Of a stretch of DNA of 64,000 nucleotides, positions 11,870-22,671 are shown piece by piece (within the stretch, counting starts at the first letter, position 1; each line of letters starts with the position of its first letter). Origin of the DNA: Limonium bicolor (Eukaryota > Streptophyta > Magnoliopsida > Caryophyllales > Plumbaginaceae); NCBI GenBank assembly GCA_023374045.1, contig CM041776.1, positions 135,659,296 to 135,723,295 on the forward strand. The letters run 5' to 3'. Under the pieces are notes generated by a model. That model ran no database searches, was not told the DNA's origin, and worked only from the letters and a program-made list of their open reading frames with translations. The position numbers and the translations under genes are program-made.

Positions 11870-12070
11870 GGGATGAACCCGTACGGCACGTTTAGCAGTC
11901 AGCATAGCACTTGGCCAGTGCTGCTAGTGATCTACAATTTACCATCATGGTTGTGTATGAAACGCAAATACATTATGTTATCACTCCTAATATCTGGTCC
12001 AAAGCAATCTGGTCATAACATTGACGTATATCTTGCACCATTGATCGACGATCTCAAGTTGTTATGGAAT
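11870..12070 (+). pseudogene. Outer CACTA transposase (TNP2), part 1
   Basis: The frame reads MNPYGTFSSQHSTWPVLL, LPSWLCMKRKYIML and LLISGPKQSGHNIDVYL, then LIDDLKLLWN. This is the characteristic core of plant CACTA TNP2 transposases and is close to residues 350-420 of the inner copy. The N-terminal part is missing because the family-B LTR begins one base before the GGATGAAC. The inner CACTA interrupts it after AAT at 12070, and the frame resumes at 22669. Confidence 0.85.
12068..12070. other. Target-site duplication AAT, left copy
   Basis: AAT precedes the CACTAG terminus, and an identical AAT follows the other terminus at 22669-22671. CACTA elements duplicate 3 bp on insertion. Confidence 0.85.
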
Positions 12071-12099
12071 CACTAGTGCAGAAAATGTTTTTTACCACG

Positions 12100-12445
12100 G
12101 TTATTTTGCCTATATACCACGGTTCCAAACCGTGGTTAATACGCGCGTCGTATATTCAAAAATGACTATAAACCATGGTTCAAAACCGTCGTTTAAACGC
12201 TAGAGTAAAAACCACGGTTGTACGGCGACCGTCGTTTAAATCCGTTTCTGTCGCGGGGAAAGACCGATTTTATACCACGGTTTGACTTGATAACCGTGGT
12301 ATATAAGCCTTTTATACGACGGTTCTGGAACATAACCGTGGTATATTACCGTTTCCATTGAATTTTATACGACGGTTTTGCTAAACCGTGGTTTATAATG
12401 TCGTTCCATTGTGTTTAAACCACGGTTTTTACATAACCGTGGTTT
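12100..12445. repeat. Left subterminal repeats of the inner CACTA
   Basis: There are about ten copies of ACCACGGTT / AACCGTGGT / GACGGTT in both orientations, partly paired as short hairpins such as ACCACGGTTCCAAACCGTGGT. In En/Spm-type elements such arrays bind the TNPA-like protein. The right array is at 22315-22645. Confidence 0.8.
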
Positions 12446-14569
12446 TTTTTTCTTTTTTTTTAGTTTTTTTTGTTTTTTAGCCTCTACCACAATGTGTTTT
12501 CCAACACAACCCAATTTACAATCATATATATACAACCTGTACAGGGCATCCAACTGGTATTGCCCTTTGATAACCAACCACATATATATGACCATAAACC
12601 AAGTTGCCAGTTTGAATTGCAACATTGAAAACGAATTGCAAAACAAAACTTTCAAAAATAAGAGAGAGTTGAACTTTACAAACTCTTTGAGAGTCTACGT
12701 TGCTTCAGCACAAACAAAAGTGTAAGTCTAACTACACTAGGATAAGATCTAAGTAACACTCAAGTAATTTTTACACCAAAACTGCGATAGATGATCTCTT
12801 ACAAAGTCGAGATCCACTTTGGAATACGTGCTCCCTGCTTTTGTGAAAAAAGAAACGATCTGTCCATAAAAAGAAACTGATCATCATTAGTACACAATTT
12901 TATTTCAAATGCAATAACTTTAAAAAACTTTGATTGGTATGGTTTACCTTGTCATCATCACCAAGCGTGTCAATATTTTGTACAATCTCGAACATGTACC
13001 GCATCACATAATAGCCACAGCTTCGTGAATCAGGCTGTTGAGGACACTGTCATCACACCATCCATGGATTACCAACTTTAGATAGATCAAAAAATTAAAC
13101 GTTTAACTTTAATACAAAAATGCATAAATTAAATGATTACTTACACGTATGTAATGGAAGTCCAAGATGGAGAATGGTTTCTTCGCATCACTCAAACCAA
13201 CTTATGACCCCTGCATAAATACAGCATTTTAAAATGAAGCCATTTATTGTCAATAATCTAGGACAAGCTTAAAATAAATACAGAATGCATTAAAATTTTG
13301 AATACTCACTCCTTCAAATATTTCTCTACAGCGATCTCTCGAAGGTCATCAGGGCCGCCCAATGGGTCTAGTATCAACAAGCATGAGGTGTCGATACACA
13401 ACACCATCAACATCCAATGATTGCTGCCACAGATAAAACAAAGAATGTTTTGTAGAACAATATTTTTAATTATCACAATTAGGAAGCAAAAAATTCCAGT
13501 TATTGTGTACTTACATCTGATGATATGGGATCAGCAAATATTTGCTTTTCTTCGCACCGCACACAAAATCCCTGCCTCACGTGCTGTGCACATCCTTGCG
13601 CATCCAATGCGGCCTGATTTGCTGACATCAATTGCGGGCACAAGAAAGAGATGGAAGATAATCTCTTGTTCGATATCAGTCTAGTAGTCAAACACCTAAA
13701 CAACATTTTTTCATAAGATATGTTAAATAGCTTAAAAAAATGAAAGATAATTTAATAATTTAAAAGATACTTACACACAATAGGCCTGAATCACAGAGAT
13801 GTTAAGCAGGTCTCCCATCAAAAATTCTCTTAGATCACTCACGGTAATCATCAGATCTCTGGGCTCGGGGGAGTGGAAAACATGCTTAGACACTTTCATG
13901 TTGAAATTGGTGACAGACTGCGGCTTCGTCATGAAAAAGTCATACAGCATTTTTTGTTTGTCTATCAACTTCTTCAGATGCTTGGGTGTCAGAATGGGGA
14001 TCTCCTAGGAGTCATATCGAAAGGTTTGACCACTTCCTTTCTCACACTCTGACTCTCCTCATTTGATTTCACAACTTCCTTCCCCTTATCCACTTTCCTC
14101 TTCTTAACCGGTCTTAATTCCTTATCAATCTAATAGTATACAAAATTTAAATAATAAACATATCAGTCAACAGTCAAGTTAAAAACTAAACAGTAAGCAT
14201 GTAATTAAATAGTTTACCTTTCACTAACATCAATGAGAGAATATGGCCATGGAACAACTGAAGATTTTGCTTGACCTATTTTACTCCACTGATTCCACTC
14301 CAACGGAAGGGGAGAGTCCTCATGACCTTGCACAATATCGTCTACCATCACACGAGCGTGGAGAGGTGGGATGGGCTTGAAATGTACTACAGTGTTCGGT
14401 CCGGTCTGTAAAACCCGACCGAATGCAACATGCACAGTCCCACAATCAAACACTTGAAACAAATGACATGATTTAGCCACCTACATCAACTCACAACAGT
14501 AAGCAAGCTAATAAAATTATATTGTTTTAAAAGTAATGTTAAAATAACTAAGGAGGAAAAAAGAACAAA

Positions 14570-15116
14570 CCGAAAGGTTTTGATAAGGAAATGTGTCTCT
14601 GGTAGGAGAAGAAGGTGCAGGATGATCGACCATCGGAGTATCCGCCGTCGTGGTAGGAGTAGACATCGGTGTAGGATCATCGACAGTATCCGCCGTCGTG
14701 GTAGGAGCAGACGTCGGTCTAGCAGTAGGTGCCGGTGTAGGAGACGCGGCCACTATCGATGTATCCGTCGCGGTAGGAGTAGACACCGGTGTAGGAGTAG
14801 GTGTCGGTGTAGGAGCATGCACCTGGCCCAATACTAAAGCCTCAAGTCTTCGCAGGCGCTCCTCGTAGGCTTGACGCTCCTCAGCGTGGCGTCTTTCCGA
14901 CTCAGCGTGACGTCTTTCCGACTCCTCCAACCGGTCATGCACCCGTTCATCCACCATTCTCTCTATCATTTCAGCCTGTGGTACTCTCGATCGAGACGTA
15001 GGAAACACGTCTTTTTGGCGAACTTCCCCTCCAAGCCCCCGCACTCGCCCTGGATGATCCTTTTGCCCAAGGGCCTTATTCAGTGGATCATCCTGAGACG
15101 GAGGGGCCGGAACCAT
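14570..15116 (-). other. Coiled-coil and Thr/Pro repeat region of ORF2
   Basis: The largest open exon of ORF2 encodes a charged helix (EMIERMVDERVHDRLEESE and repeated ERRHAE) and then a low-complexity tail of TPTPTP and TTTADT units. Long opposite-strand frames here are artefacts of the repeats. Confidence 0.7.
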
Positions 15117-16020
15117 CTCCCATCGCTCAGTAGAGCCAGACTATTTTAAATTAACAAAAATATTAGAAATGAACTTACTAATTAGTAAACAACAACTTTT
15201 AAATATATATACTTACAATCTTGGACGCCAACTCAGCAGTCTCGCTCTGCGGGAACACATATACTCCCTCGTCATTTTTCTTCATGCGACCCAGCATAAA
15301 TGTCTGCACCCTACTTGCATCGTCAACATCATCAATAACTGACTGAGTGCCGTCTTCATTAGTTTTCGTCAGTAAGCCCTCGCTCTTCCACTTCTCCAAC
15401 CGCCCCGTGTATCCAGCTCGCCCCATGAAGTGCTTGTAGATATTCTTCGCCCGGTTACGTCTCGCTTGTTCTTGACGTAACTGTTACAAAATTTGTATAT
15501 TTGTAAGTTATACATAATAAAAAAATATTTGTTAAATTTTATTCCTTAAATAATTAAGAAAGAATAATTGTAAAAGTACCTTAAACTCTTCAGTCTGGCG
15601 ATGGTCGTAGAATATCTTCCAGTCCTCCTCCGTGATCATACCATCATACACTACCCACGGCGGTGACCTCTTGGAGCCCGGTTTGGTAATCCAGCCATCT
15701 ACCAACCGATGCTTGAACTGTCGCAGTGATGTCGCTAGAAGTGATTCAATCTTCGTCCGAAGTTCATCCGCGACTTTGTACTTCTTCTGCACCATCTGCC
15801 ACATGATGTCTTTGTCTGCCTTTTCTTGATCTTTCCAATCCTTATTAATCGAGCAATGGGATTTTACCATCAATCCCAAGTAGGAAGCAAACTGCTGCTT
15901 CGACCCACCACGATGTCGGAGGTACTTGTCCCAGATCAAATCGATGGGAGAATCTTTCTTCTCCTTCAACCCACGGGTCGGTCCACGTCCCTTCCGAGGG
16001 TTCTGCGAAGTAGATGCAGC

Positions 16021-16060
16021 TGGTGGTCAGTAGATGCAGCTGGTGGTTCTTCAGTAGGGA
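16021..16060. repeat. 20-bp tandem duplication in ORF2
   Basis: The unit AGTAGATGCAGCTGGTGGT plus one base occurs twice in a row. Twenty is not a multiple of three, so the second copy shifts the ORF2 reading frame after about residue 35. Confidence 0.85.
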
Positions 16061-16242
16061 CGTCATCGTCAATATCATCCAACCCCAACAGTAAGTCCTC
16101 TTCGACTCTATCGTCAGGATCCATAATCTGAAAAATAATCAACAATTAACAAGGTTAATACGAACATCTACTGAATCAAATATTGAAACATGACAAAAAT
16201 GAAATAATATAATATTGTCAACCAAACTTACAAAATAACATT

Positions 16243-19200
16243 TCATCGTTCAATCCACAATCCTTCATTGTGGTCGGACCTTCGATATTCAAAATTAGTT
16301 ACATTATCTACCTCCATCGGCAACCGAATAGGTACATCTGTTTCATCTTCACAGTCGTATTCATCCTCATCAACAATATTATCAATCCCAACTATCGATC
16401 TTTTACTCTGCATTACAATAGACCATCTGGGATTAGACTGATCACGACAGTAGAATACTTGTTTTGCCTTTGATGCAACAATAAAGGGTTCATCAGTAGG
16501 AGCCGCTGTCGTTAAATCAACTAGCTTCATACCATGATCCTCCTCACGATATCCCTGTTTGTTGTCCACCCATTTGCAACGAAATACGCAAGTTTCATAA
16601 CTAGTGTAATTCAAGACCCAAATATCCTCAATAACACCATAATATTCGTTCTTCAGTGTATTACGACTTGTTCCTGTGAAAATGTCTTGTGAAGCGATAA
16701 GATGCACACCACTGTTCTGGTTTGTCGATTTACAATCTTGACGCAGTGTAAAAAGAAAATCCATTTACATCATATCCTTCATAAGACAACACATCGAGAT
16801 TTGGACCAAGTGCCAACAACTGGATCATTTCATCCACGTTCCTTGAATCTTCATACAACACCTTCTGTCTGAACCACTTAACAAATGTTGCATTCTGCTT
16901 TTTTTAATTTGGCATTACTCATCGTTGGGTGTTTTGTTTTGAGGTAGGCTAGGTGTGCATCGAAATACGGTTCAACAACTTCAGAATGATTCAACACAAC
17001 CAGATGTGCCTTGTTCAATGTATCAATATCAACTCTGCATAATTTTTTCCCACAGGTACCAACCCCTTTAAGCCTGCCATCATGTCTTGCTTTCGGTAAT
17101 CCAATAACATCAACACCGTGTAAGTAGTGAGTGCAGAAGTCAACTACCTCCTCTGTTACTGTCCCTTCAATTATGCTTCCCTCTGGACGCCGACGGTTTT
17201 TCATTTTCTTTTTCAGTATACCCATATATCTCTCAAACGGATACATGTATCGAAGGTATAACGGACCACAATGTTTGATCTCTCTAACAAGATGAACAAG
17301 TAGATGCACCATAATATCAAAAAACGAAGGAGGAAAATACATTTCCAACTGACACATGGTGATCACAAGGTCATTCTGTAGTTTATCCAGCGTCTCCACA
17401 TCAAGCACTTTACACGAAATTCCTTTGAAGAAAACACATAAATTTGTAATAGTTTTCCTGACATCAGCTGGAAGGATTCCACGGAGAGCAACCGGAAGTA
17501 AGTGCTGCATCAGCACATGATAGTCGTGAGACTTCATCCCTACCAATTTAAGATCAGACATTGATACCAAACTTGATATGTTCGATGAGTAACCGGATGG
17601 CACTTTAATATGACGAAGAGAACTACAAAAACTTATTTTCTCTTCTTTGGATAATGTATGACAAGCGGGAGGCAAGAATGTTCTTTTCCCTCTTTGTTGT
17701 GGCGCGAGTTCTTCTCGTATACCCAATTCAACCAGATATTTTCTACCCTTTAAATGGTCTTTTGTCTTTCCTTTCACGTTTAGTAGTGTCGCAGATACAC
17801 TTTCACCAATGTTTTTCTCCACGTGCATAGCATCAATGCAATGTCTCACCTCTAAATGTTGCCAATATTCAAGTTCCCAAAATATTGATTTTTTCTTCCA
17901 GATGCTCTTTTCAGTGGCTTTAATTGGTGGACCGAAGTTGTTCACAACATTCTTCAACTGATTGTAAGTCTCAGCAGCAGATAGTGGTGGTCGAGCGACT
18001 GCATGATCCGTTTTTCCATCAAACTCTTTTGTCATCTTACGGTATTTGTGCCCTTTAGGAGGAATTTCCGATGGCCCATGTACACATTTTTTCCACTGTG
18101 TTTTAACCGTATACTGCAAGTTCTATCTCCACATATAGGGCACGCTAGAGCTCCTTTAATTGTGTATCCCGAGAGGTTACCGTATGCAGGGAAATCATTG
18201 ATCGTACAAAACAACATAGCCCGGAGCGTGAAGTTTTCCATACCATATGAATCATACACCGTCGCACCTTCATTCCACAACAATTTTAAATCGTCAATAA
18301 GTGGTTGCAAAAACACATCAATTTTGTTTCCCGGTTGTTTTGGACCCGATATCAACAGAGAGAGGAGAATATGTCTGGGTTTCATACACAACCATGGCGG
18401 CAGATTGTATATTGTCAATAAAACAGGCCAAGTACTGTGTATACTGCTCAAAGTGCCATAAGGGTTCATCCCATCAGTGCATAAACCAAGTCTTAAGTTC
18501 CTTGGGTCTGTACCGAATTGAGGGTATATTCTGTCAATGTTTCTCCATTGTGGTGAATCGGCTGGATGTCTCAATTTACCATCATCCTTTCTATGGGTAG
18601 CATGCCATCGGAGGTTCTCAGCATCTTTCTGAACTGCAAACAAACGTTTGAATCGGGGAATTATCGGTAGATACCACAACACCTTCGCAGGAGAGCCCAC
18701 TTTAGTGCTTATGTGGTTTCTGTCACCCTTTTTTACATAGCGTGATTCCCCACATTCAGAGCAATGGTCATCCAACTCATTCTCCTTCCAATACAACATA
18801 CACCCATTTGGACAAGCATGTATTTTTTTATATTCCATACCCATCGGACACATTAACTTCTTTGCCTCATAAGTTGTTGTGGGTATCACATTGTCCTTTG
18901 GTAGTACATCCTTCAGCAGTTGTAAAAGATCTGTAAAACTGACATCACTCCATCCATGTCTCGCCTTCAGATTGAATAGTTTTAGGACAACGCTCAATTT
19001 GTTTTGTGTTTGCGTTTCACATCCACTGTACAACGGTTCCTTTGATGCTTGCATCAGATTTTCGAATGATTTGGGTTTGTTGGAAAAATGTTGTTCAACA
19101 TCTTCCATCATTGCATTAAGGTCCTCCTGATCATCTGAATCACTACCTAGTGAATCATCTTGAGTATCCCCAAAATCGTGTGAAGCATCCATTTCTGATT

Positions 19201-19525
19201 GTTCTGCAACGACGTTATCAGCACATTCAAACACTTGTACTGAATGTTGACCATGCAGTATTGTTATGGCTTCATAATCATCTGTAAACCCTCTGCGAAT
19301 CAGATGATCCTTAATCTTGTCCACACCTCGGTATTTGAAGTCGTTCTTGCAATCGACACAAGGACATCGAATATATCCCTTATCCCTTGGTTTAAGATTG
19401 TCAACAAGGACTTTGCAAAATTTATTGACCCCTTCTAGGTACTTGATGTCCAATCTGTCACTGTACATCACTGAGCGCTCCATCTCCTTTTTCAACACAC
19501 ACCAGATGTCGTGAACTCGTTCCAT
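16243..19525 (-). pseudogene. Inner CACTA transposase (TNP2 family), frameshifted
   Basis: From ATG 19525: an N-terminal transposase-associated zinc region (IRCPCVDCKNDF, residues about 52-63), an acidic linker, then TNP2 with CPMGMEYKKIHACPNGC, TDGMNPYGTLSS and CPICGDRTC. A one-base shift near 18060 moves the frame. The second part (18119-16878) carries DAMHVEKNIGES, MKSHDYHVLMQHLLP and FPPSFFDIMVHLLVHL. A shift in an A run near 16893 and another near 16742 lead to the C-terminal DUF4216-type block (NEYYGVIEDIWVLNY, VFRCKWVDN, EGLWIER). The protein would bind the CACTA ends and cut them. The closely related outer copy lies on the other strand. Confidence 0.9.
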
Positions 19526-19570
19526 TGATCTCCTCTTTTTTTATTTACAGATTTAACAACCTAAACCTAT

Positions 19571-19807
19571 CCAATCACCTTCGATCTCACCTAGGAACAA
19601 GTTAATAATATACAGTAGTTCAGTGATAATTTCGGCAGCATTACCCTACAGTTCTCCTAGTGTAGATATATATATATGAATCGTTTCAATTCACATATAT
19701 ATATATACACTAGAAGAACACTAGGGTAATGCTGCTGAAATTATCACTGAACTACTGTATATTATTAACTCATTCACAACCTAGATGGTGAGATCAAAGG
19801 TCATTGG
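19571..19807. repeat. Foldback / MITE-like inverted repeat
   Basis: Two arms of about 115 nt pair almost fully: the outer part CCAAT.ACCTT.GATCTCACC, then GTTAATAATATACAGTAG, TGATAATTTC and CAGCATTACCCTA. They flank an AT-rich loop with ATATATATATA. It lies just upstream of the transposase ATG. Confidence 0.85.
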
Positions 19808-20381
19808 ACAGTCCCAACAGGGACTATCTAAGACATACCTCTATCAGGTAATCTCAGACAGGTAATTCTATGTTTGAATTGATTTTCCATTGTTTAATAG
19901 AAAAACAAAAATAAATTGAAACATTTAATAAATACCAACCTGATGAGTACTGGATGGTCAGCTAGCGCGAACAGCACAGAAGAAGGAGAAGTAGGCAAAT
20001 GCTCTTGCGCGTAGTATATAACACCTATTCAATGAAATTAGAATAAGGTTTTAATTTTATAAAAACTTGAATAATTGAACATATTAAACAAACGAACATA
20101 GCTTAAATTCTGGAAAAAATTTGGCATGACCTTTGCGTATTTTTAGACACTCCACATTTTTTAAGGCAGAAACAAACATAGCAGCAACATTAATCTCGCA
20201 AACCATACGAATTATTATCAGACAGACAAGTATGCATATAGTAAATATATATATATGATCAATGAACAAAAACATCCACCCCATTTCAACCCCATCATCA
20301 CATTTCAACCACACTATGCAAATATTATTCTAATGATTGCAGAATACAAGTAGAATTTAGTATAACGTCTATTTGTGACAA

Positions 20382-20421
20382 TATTATATATATATATATG
20401 TACATATATATATATATATTT
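20382..20421. repeat. (AT)n microsatellite
   Basis: Two ATATAT tracts are split by GTACAT. They lie inside the inner CACTA leader region. Confidence 0.8.
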
Positions 20422-20762
20422 TATTTAGTATTTGTTTCTAAAATTATAATCAGAAATGCAAGTGATTTACCGTGGGTTCTGATCAGGCAAACCGGTGGCA
20501 GAGGTTGACAGCAGCAGATAGTGCGACAAGTAGACAATCCGACTGTGTAGTGAATACAATGAAATTAGAATACAAGGTTTTAATTTGAAAAAATATGAAT
20601 AATTGAACAAATTAACAAACAGATATATTTTGAATAAACCATGTTATTGAAACATTTTTAAAAACTAACCTAATGATGAGTAAGGATGATCAAGTCACAA
20701 ATGGGAAGGAAGAGGGATTGTTCAACCGTAGAAACACCTATTCAATAAAATTAAAATAAGGT

Positions 20763-20860
20763 TAAATTCTGGAAAAAATTTGGCATGACCTTTGCGTATT
20801 TTTATATACTCCACATTTTTTTAAGGCAGAAACAAACATAGTAGCAACATCAGAAAGACT
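20763..20860. repeat. Direct duplicate of the block at about 20103-20195
   Basis: Both copies contain AAATTCTGGAAAAAATTTGG, CATGACCTTTGCGTATTTTT and AAGGCAGAAACAAACATAG in the same order, about 660 bp apart, with few differences. Confidence 0.8.
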
Positions 20861-22314
20861 ACTACGAAAACCATTTCATTTTCCCCTGCATAAACAAACA
20901 TTTAAGAGAACTGTAGAGAATTGTTTTCATTATTCTTTATTCCCTTTCTTGCTTCCATTTTGTTTTATGTGCAAATACAAACACCTCCCCTAAGAATAAT
21001 CAATAAAAATGGCGGATCAAATAACATGGTTGATCATCGATGATCGATGCATGTGCAGATACATTGATACTTATATGTATGTACTACTTACTACTCGTAT
21101 TAAAACCCTATCTAATAAGCTTTAAAGACCGTTGCCAGTTAGGAATCACCACTCAGCGATGACAACAAAAGAATATAGTAAGGGAAAGCAAGGGGGTATT
21201 AACTGTAACCTCAAGTAACAATTGTGTTGAGGACTTGTGATCATATGAATGGATGAAAGGGTAACCGTAACGTAAGAGTGGATCCATAGCTTTAAGGACC
21301 GATGGATTTCCAAGCCAAAGAACAGTGGGTTGACCAGAAATTTGAGCTCATGAGATGATGGATACTACATCCACTTAATCCATATATAGTTTTTTACAAG
21401 TTAACTAGATCGACTTAAGATAGAGATTTCGTTTGTCACTAGTCTAGCTATGTTCTTTGTTCACTTTCCTAAATTCATTTCAACGTTAGTATCTAGATTT
21501 TTCTCACATAGCATAAGTTTCTTCACTAGTCTAAGGTTTTAATTAAGACTTCCATTCAAAAATATATCCAAAACACACTACACTTAAATCATTCATTACA
21601 GGTAACTCAAAAATACATCCACATTAACACAACTATAACTTTGAAACACTCTTACTGGAACTAAACCGGACAGAGAAAGAGTAAAACGATCAACGACACT
21701 TATATCCTCTCTCTCAAAAATCTGTTCGCAACAATTGATTATATTGCAGTAGTAAATATAATTAATTTTATACTAATGTTTTAACAGAACTACTTCAACA
21801 GTGATAGAATAAAAATCTGTATTGCATGAGTAGAGATTATAACATGAAATCTGATCCGATTCTTGTGGAAATATTTGATGATATTCGACGAATAATTAGA
21901 AGCCAGCCAGCTAGTCTACATAAAAGACTGAAATCATTATCCACTAAACTTTGTAACCAGTTCGATGTACTAAACAATTAACACATCAGTCCACCATTAT
22001 CATCAGACACGAAGATAGTAGCTAGTTAGGGTTACCTGGGGCGTGGTGCGCTGATGAGTCGAGACGGTCTTCAGGCGAGGGGGCCGGTGGTGAGGCGGCC
22101 GAGAATGGCGACGCAGGCAGAGGACCAGAGGAGGACGGCACAACACAGTCGACGGCGGAGGAGGACGGCCACAAGCTCGACGACGCCGGAGGAGGAGGAG
22201 GACGGGCACAAGCTCGACAGCGATAGGGAGACGGGGCGGTGGATAAATCGTCAAGAAATCGCCAGGGGAAACAGAGAGCGGGGAGGAGGAAGAAGAAAGA
22301 AAGGTCGGGTTTTT

Positions 22315-22660
22315 ATTAAACGACGGTTAATCAAGAAACCGTCGTTAAAGACCTATGTGACTGGACTAATAAACGACGGTTTGGTAAAAACCGTGGTTTA
22401 TAATTCTTTCGGTAAATATTTAAACGAAGGTTGCAAACGAACCGTGGTTTATAAACACTTTATATGACGGTTAGTGCTGAACCGTCGTTTTATATTCAAG
22501 GCGGACGAACTATATATGACGGTTATATGGAGAACCGTCGTTTATGTAATGAGGCGTGCACTATATATGACGGTTTGCTTAATAACCGTGGTTTAAAAGA
22601 TTTAAACGACGGTTAAAGATTTAACCGTGGTTTAAAGTGCGTCATTTAAAATCTTTTTTC
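22315..22660. repeat. Right subterminal repeats of the inner CACTA
   Basis: Repeated AAACGACGGTT / AACCGTCGTTT / AACCGTGGTTTA motifs in both orientations mirror the left array at 12100-12445. Confidence 0.8.
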
Positions 22661-22671
22661 TACTAGTGAAT
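22661..22671. other. Right terminus of the inner CACTA and target duplication AAT
   Basis: TACTAGTG closes the element (22661-22668) and AAT follows (22669-22671), identical to the left flank. Removing the element with one AAT restores the outer transposase frame. Confidence 0.85.

Larger units (their letters stand above)
12749..16124 (-). pseudogene. CACTA ORF2 with C-terminal Ulp1-like cysteine protease (C48), multi-exon
   Basis: The start is ATG at 16124, after a CAG splice acceptor. Exons: an acidic N-terminus, then a basic conserved block (SPIDLIWDKYLRHRGGSKQ; 15970-15575); MGRAGYTGRLEKWKSEGLL (15482-15216); a coiled coil of repeated ERRHAE followed by a Pro/Thr repeat tail (15140-14570); VFDCGTVHVAFGRV (14480-14220); LREFLMGDLLNISVIQAYC (14130-13772). 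The protease core has HW...DPLGG (about 13440-13310) and QPDSRSCGYYVMRY (about 13040-12990), giving the His, Asp, Gln and Cys of clan CE. The last exon ends at TAG 12749. A 20-bp tandem duplication near 16030 and a shift near 14000 disrupt it. C48 enzymes cleave SUMO-like modifiers; the role in CACTA is unknown. Confidence 0.75.
19526..22314 (-). other. Upstream region of the inner CACTA transposase
   Basis: No gene is supported in this 2.8 kb. It holds a 237-bp foldback (19571-19807), a repeated 110-bp block (20100-20190 and 20763-20860), (AT)n tracts at 20382-20421, and a GC-rich stretch (22050-22300) that is probably the transcribed 5' leader of the transposase gene. Intron-like pieces may be present but cannot be placed. 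Confidence 0.5.
12071..22668 (-). mobile_element. Inner CACTA transposon, complete to both termini (10.6 kb)
   Basis: It begins CACTAGTGCAGAAAATG and ends with the inverted CTTTTTTCTACTAGTG, bounded by the 3-bp duplication AAT. Subterminal arrays of AACCGTGGTTTA/AAACGACGGTTT motifs occupy both ends. Two genes lie on the minus strand: a TNP2 transposase (19525-16243), then ORF2 with a Ulp1-like protease (16124-12749). Both are broken by small frameshifts. If mobile, it would need a transposase supplied by a relative. Confidence 0.9.

Noticed and set aside
14580..14868. Overlapping Arg-rich and Val/Gly-rich + strand frames
   Set aside because: They are antisense shadows of the Thr/Pro repeat exon of ORF2.
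22054..22467. Arg/Glu-rich 137-codon + strand frame
   Set aside because: It lies in the GC-rich leader of the inner CACTA and runs into the subterminal repeats. No family is recognised and codon use looks non-coding.
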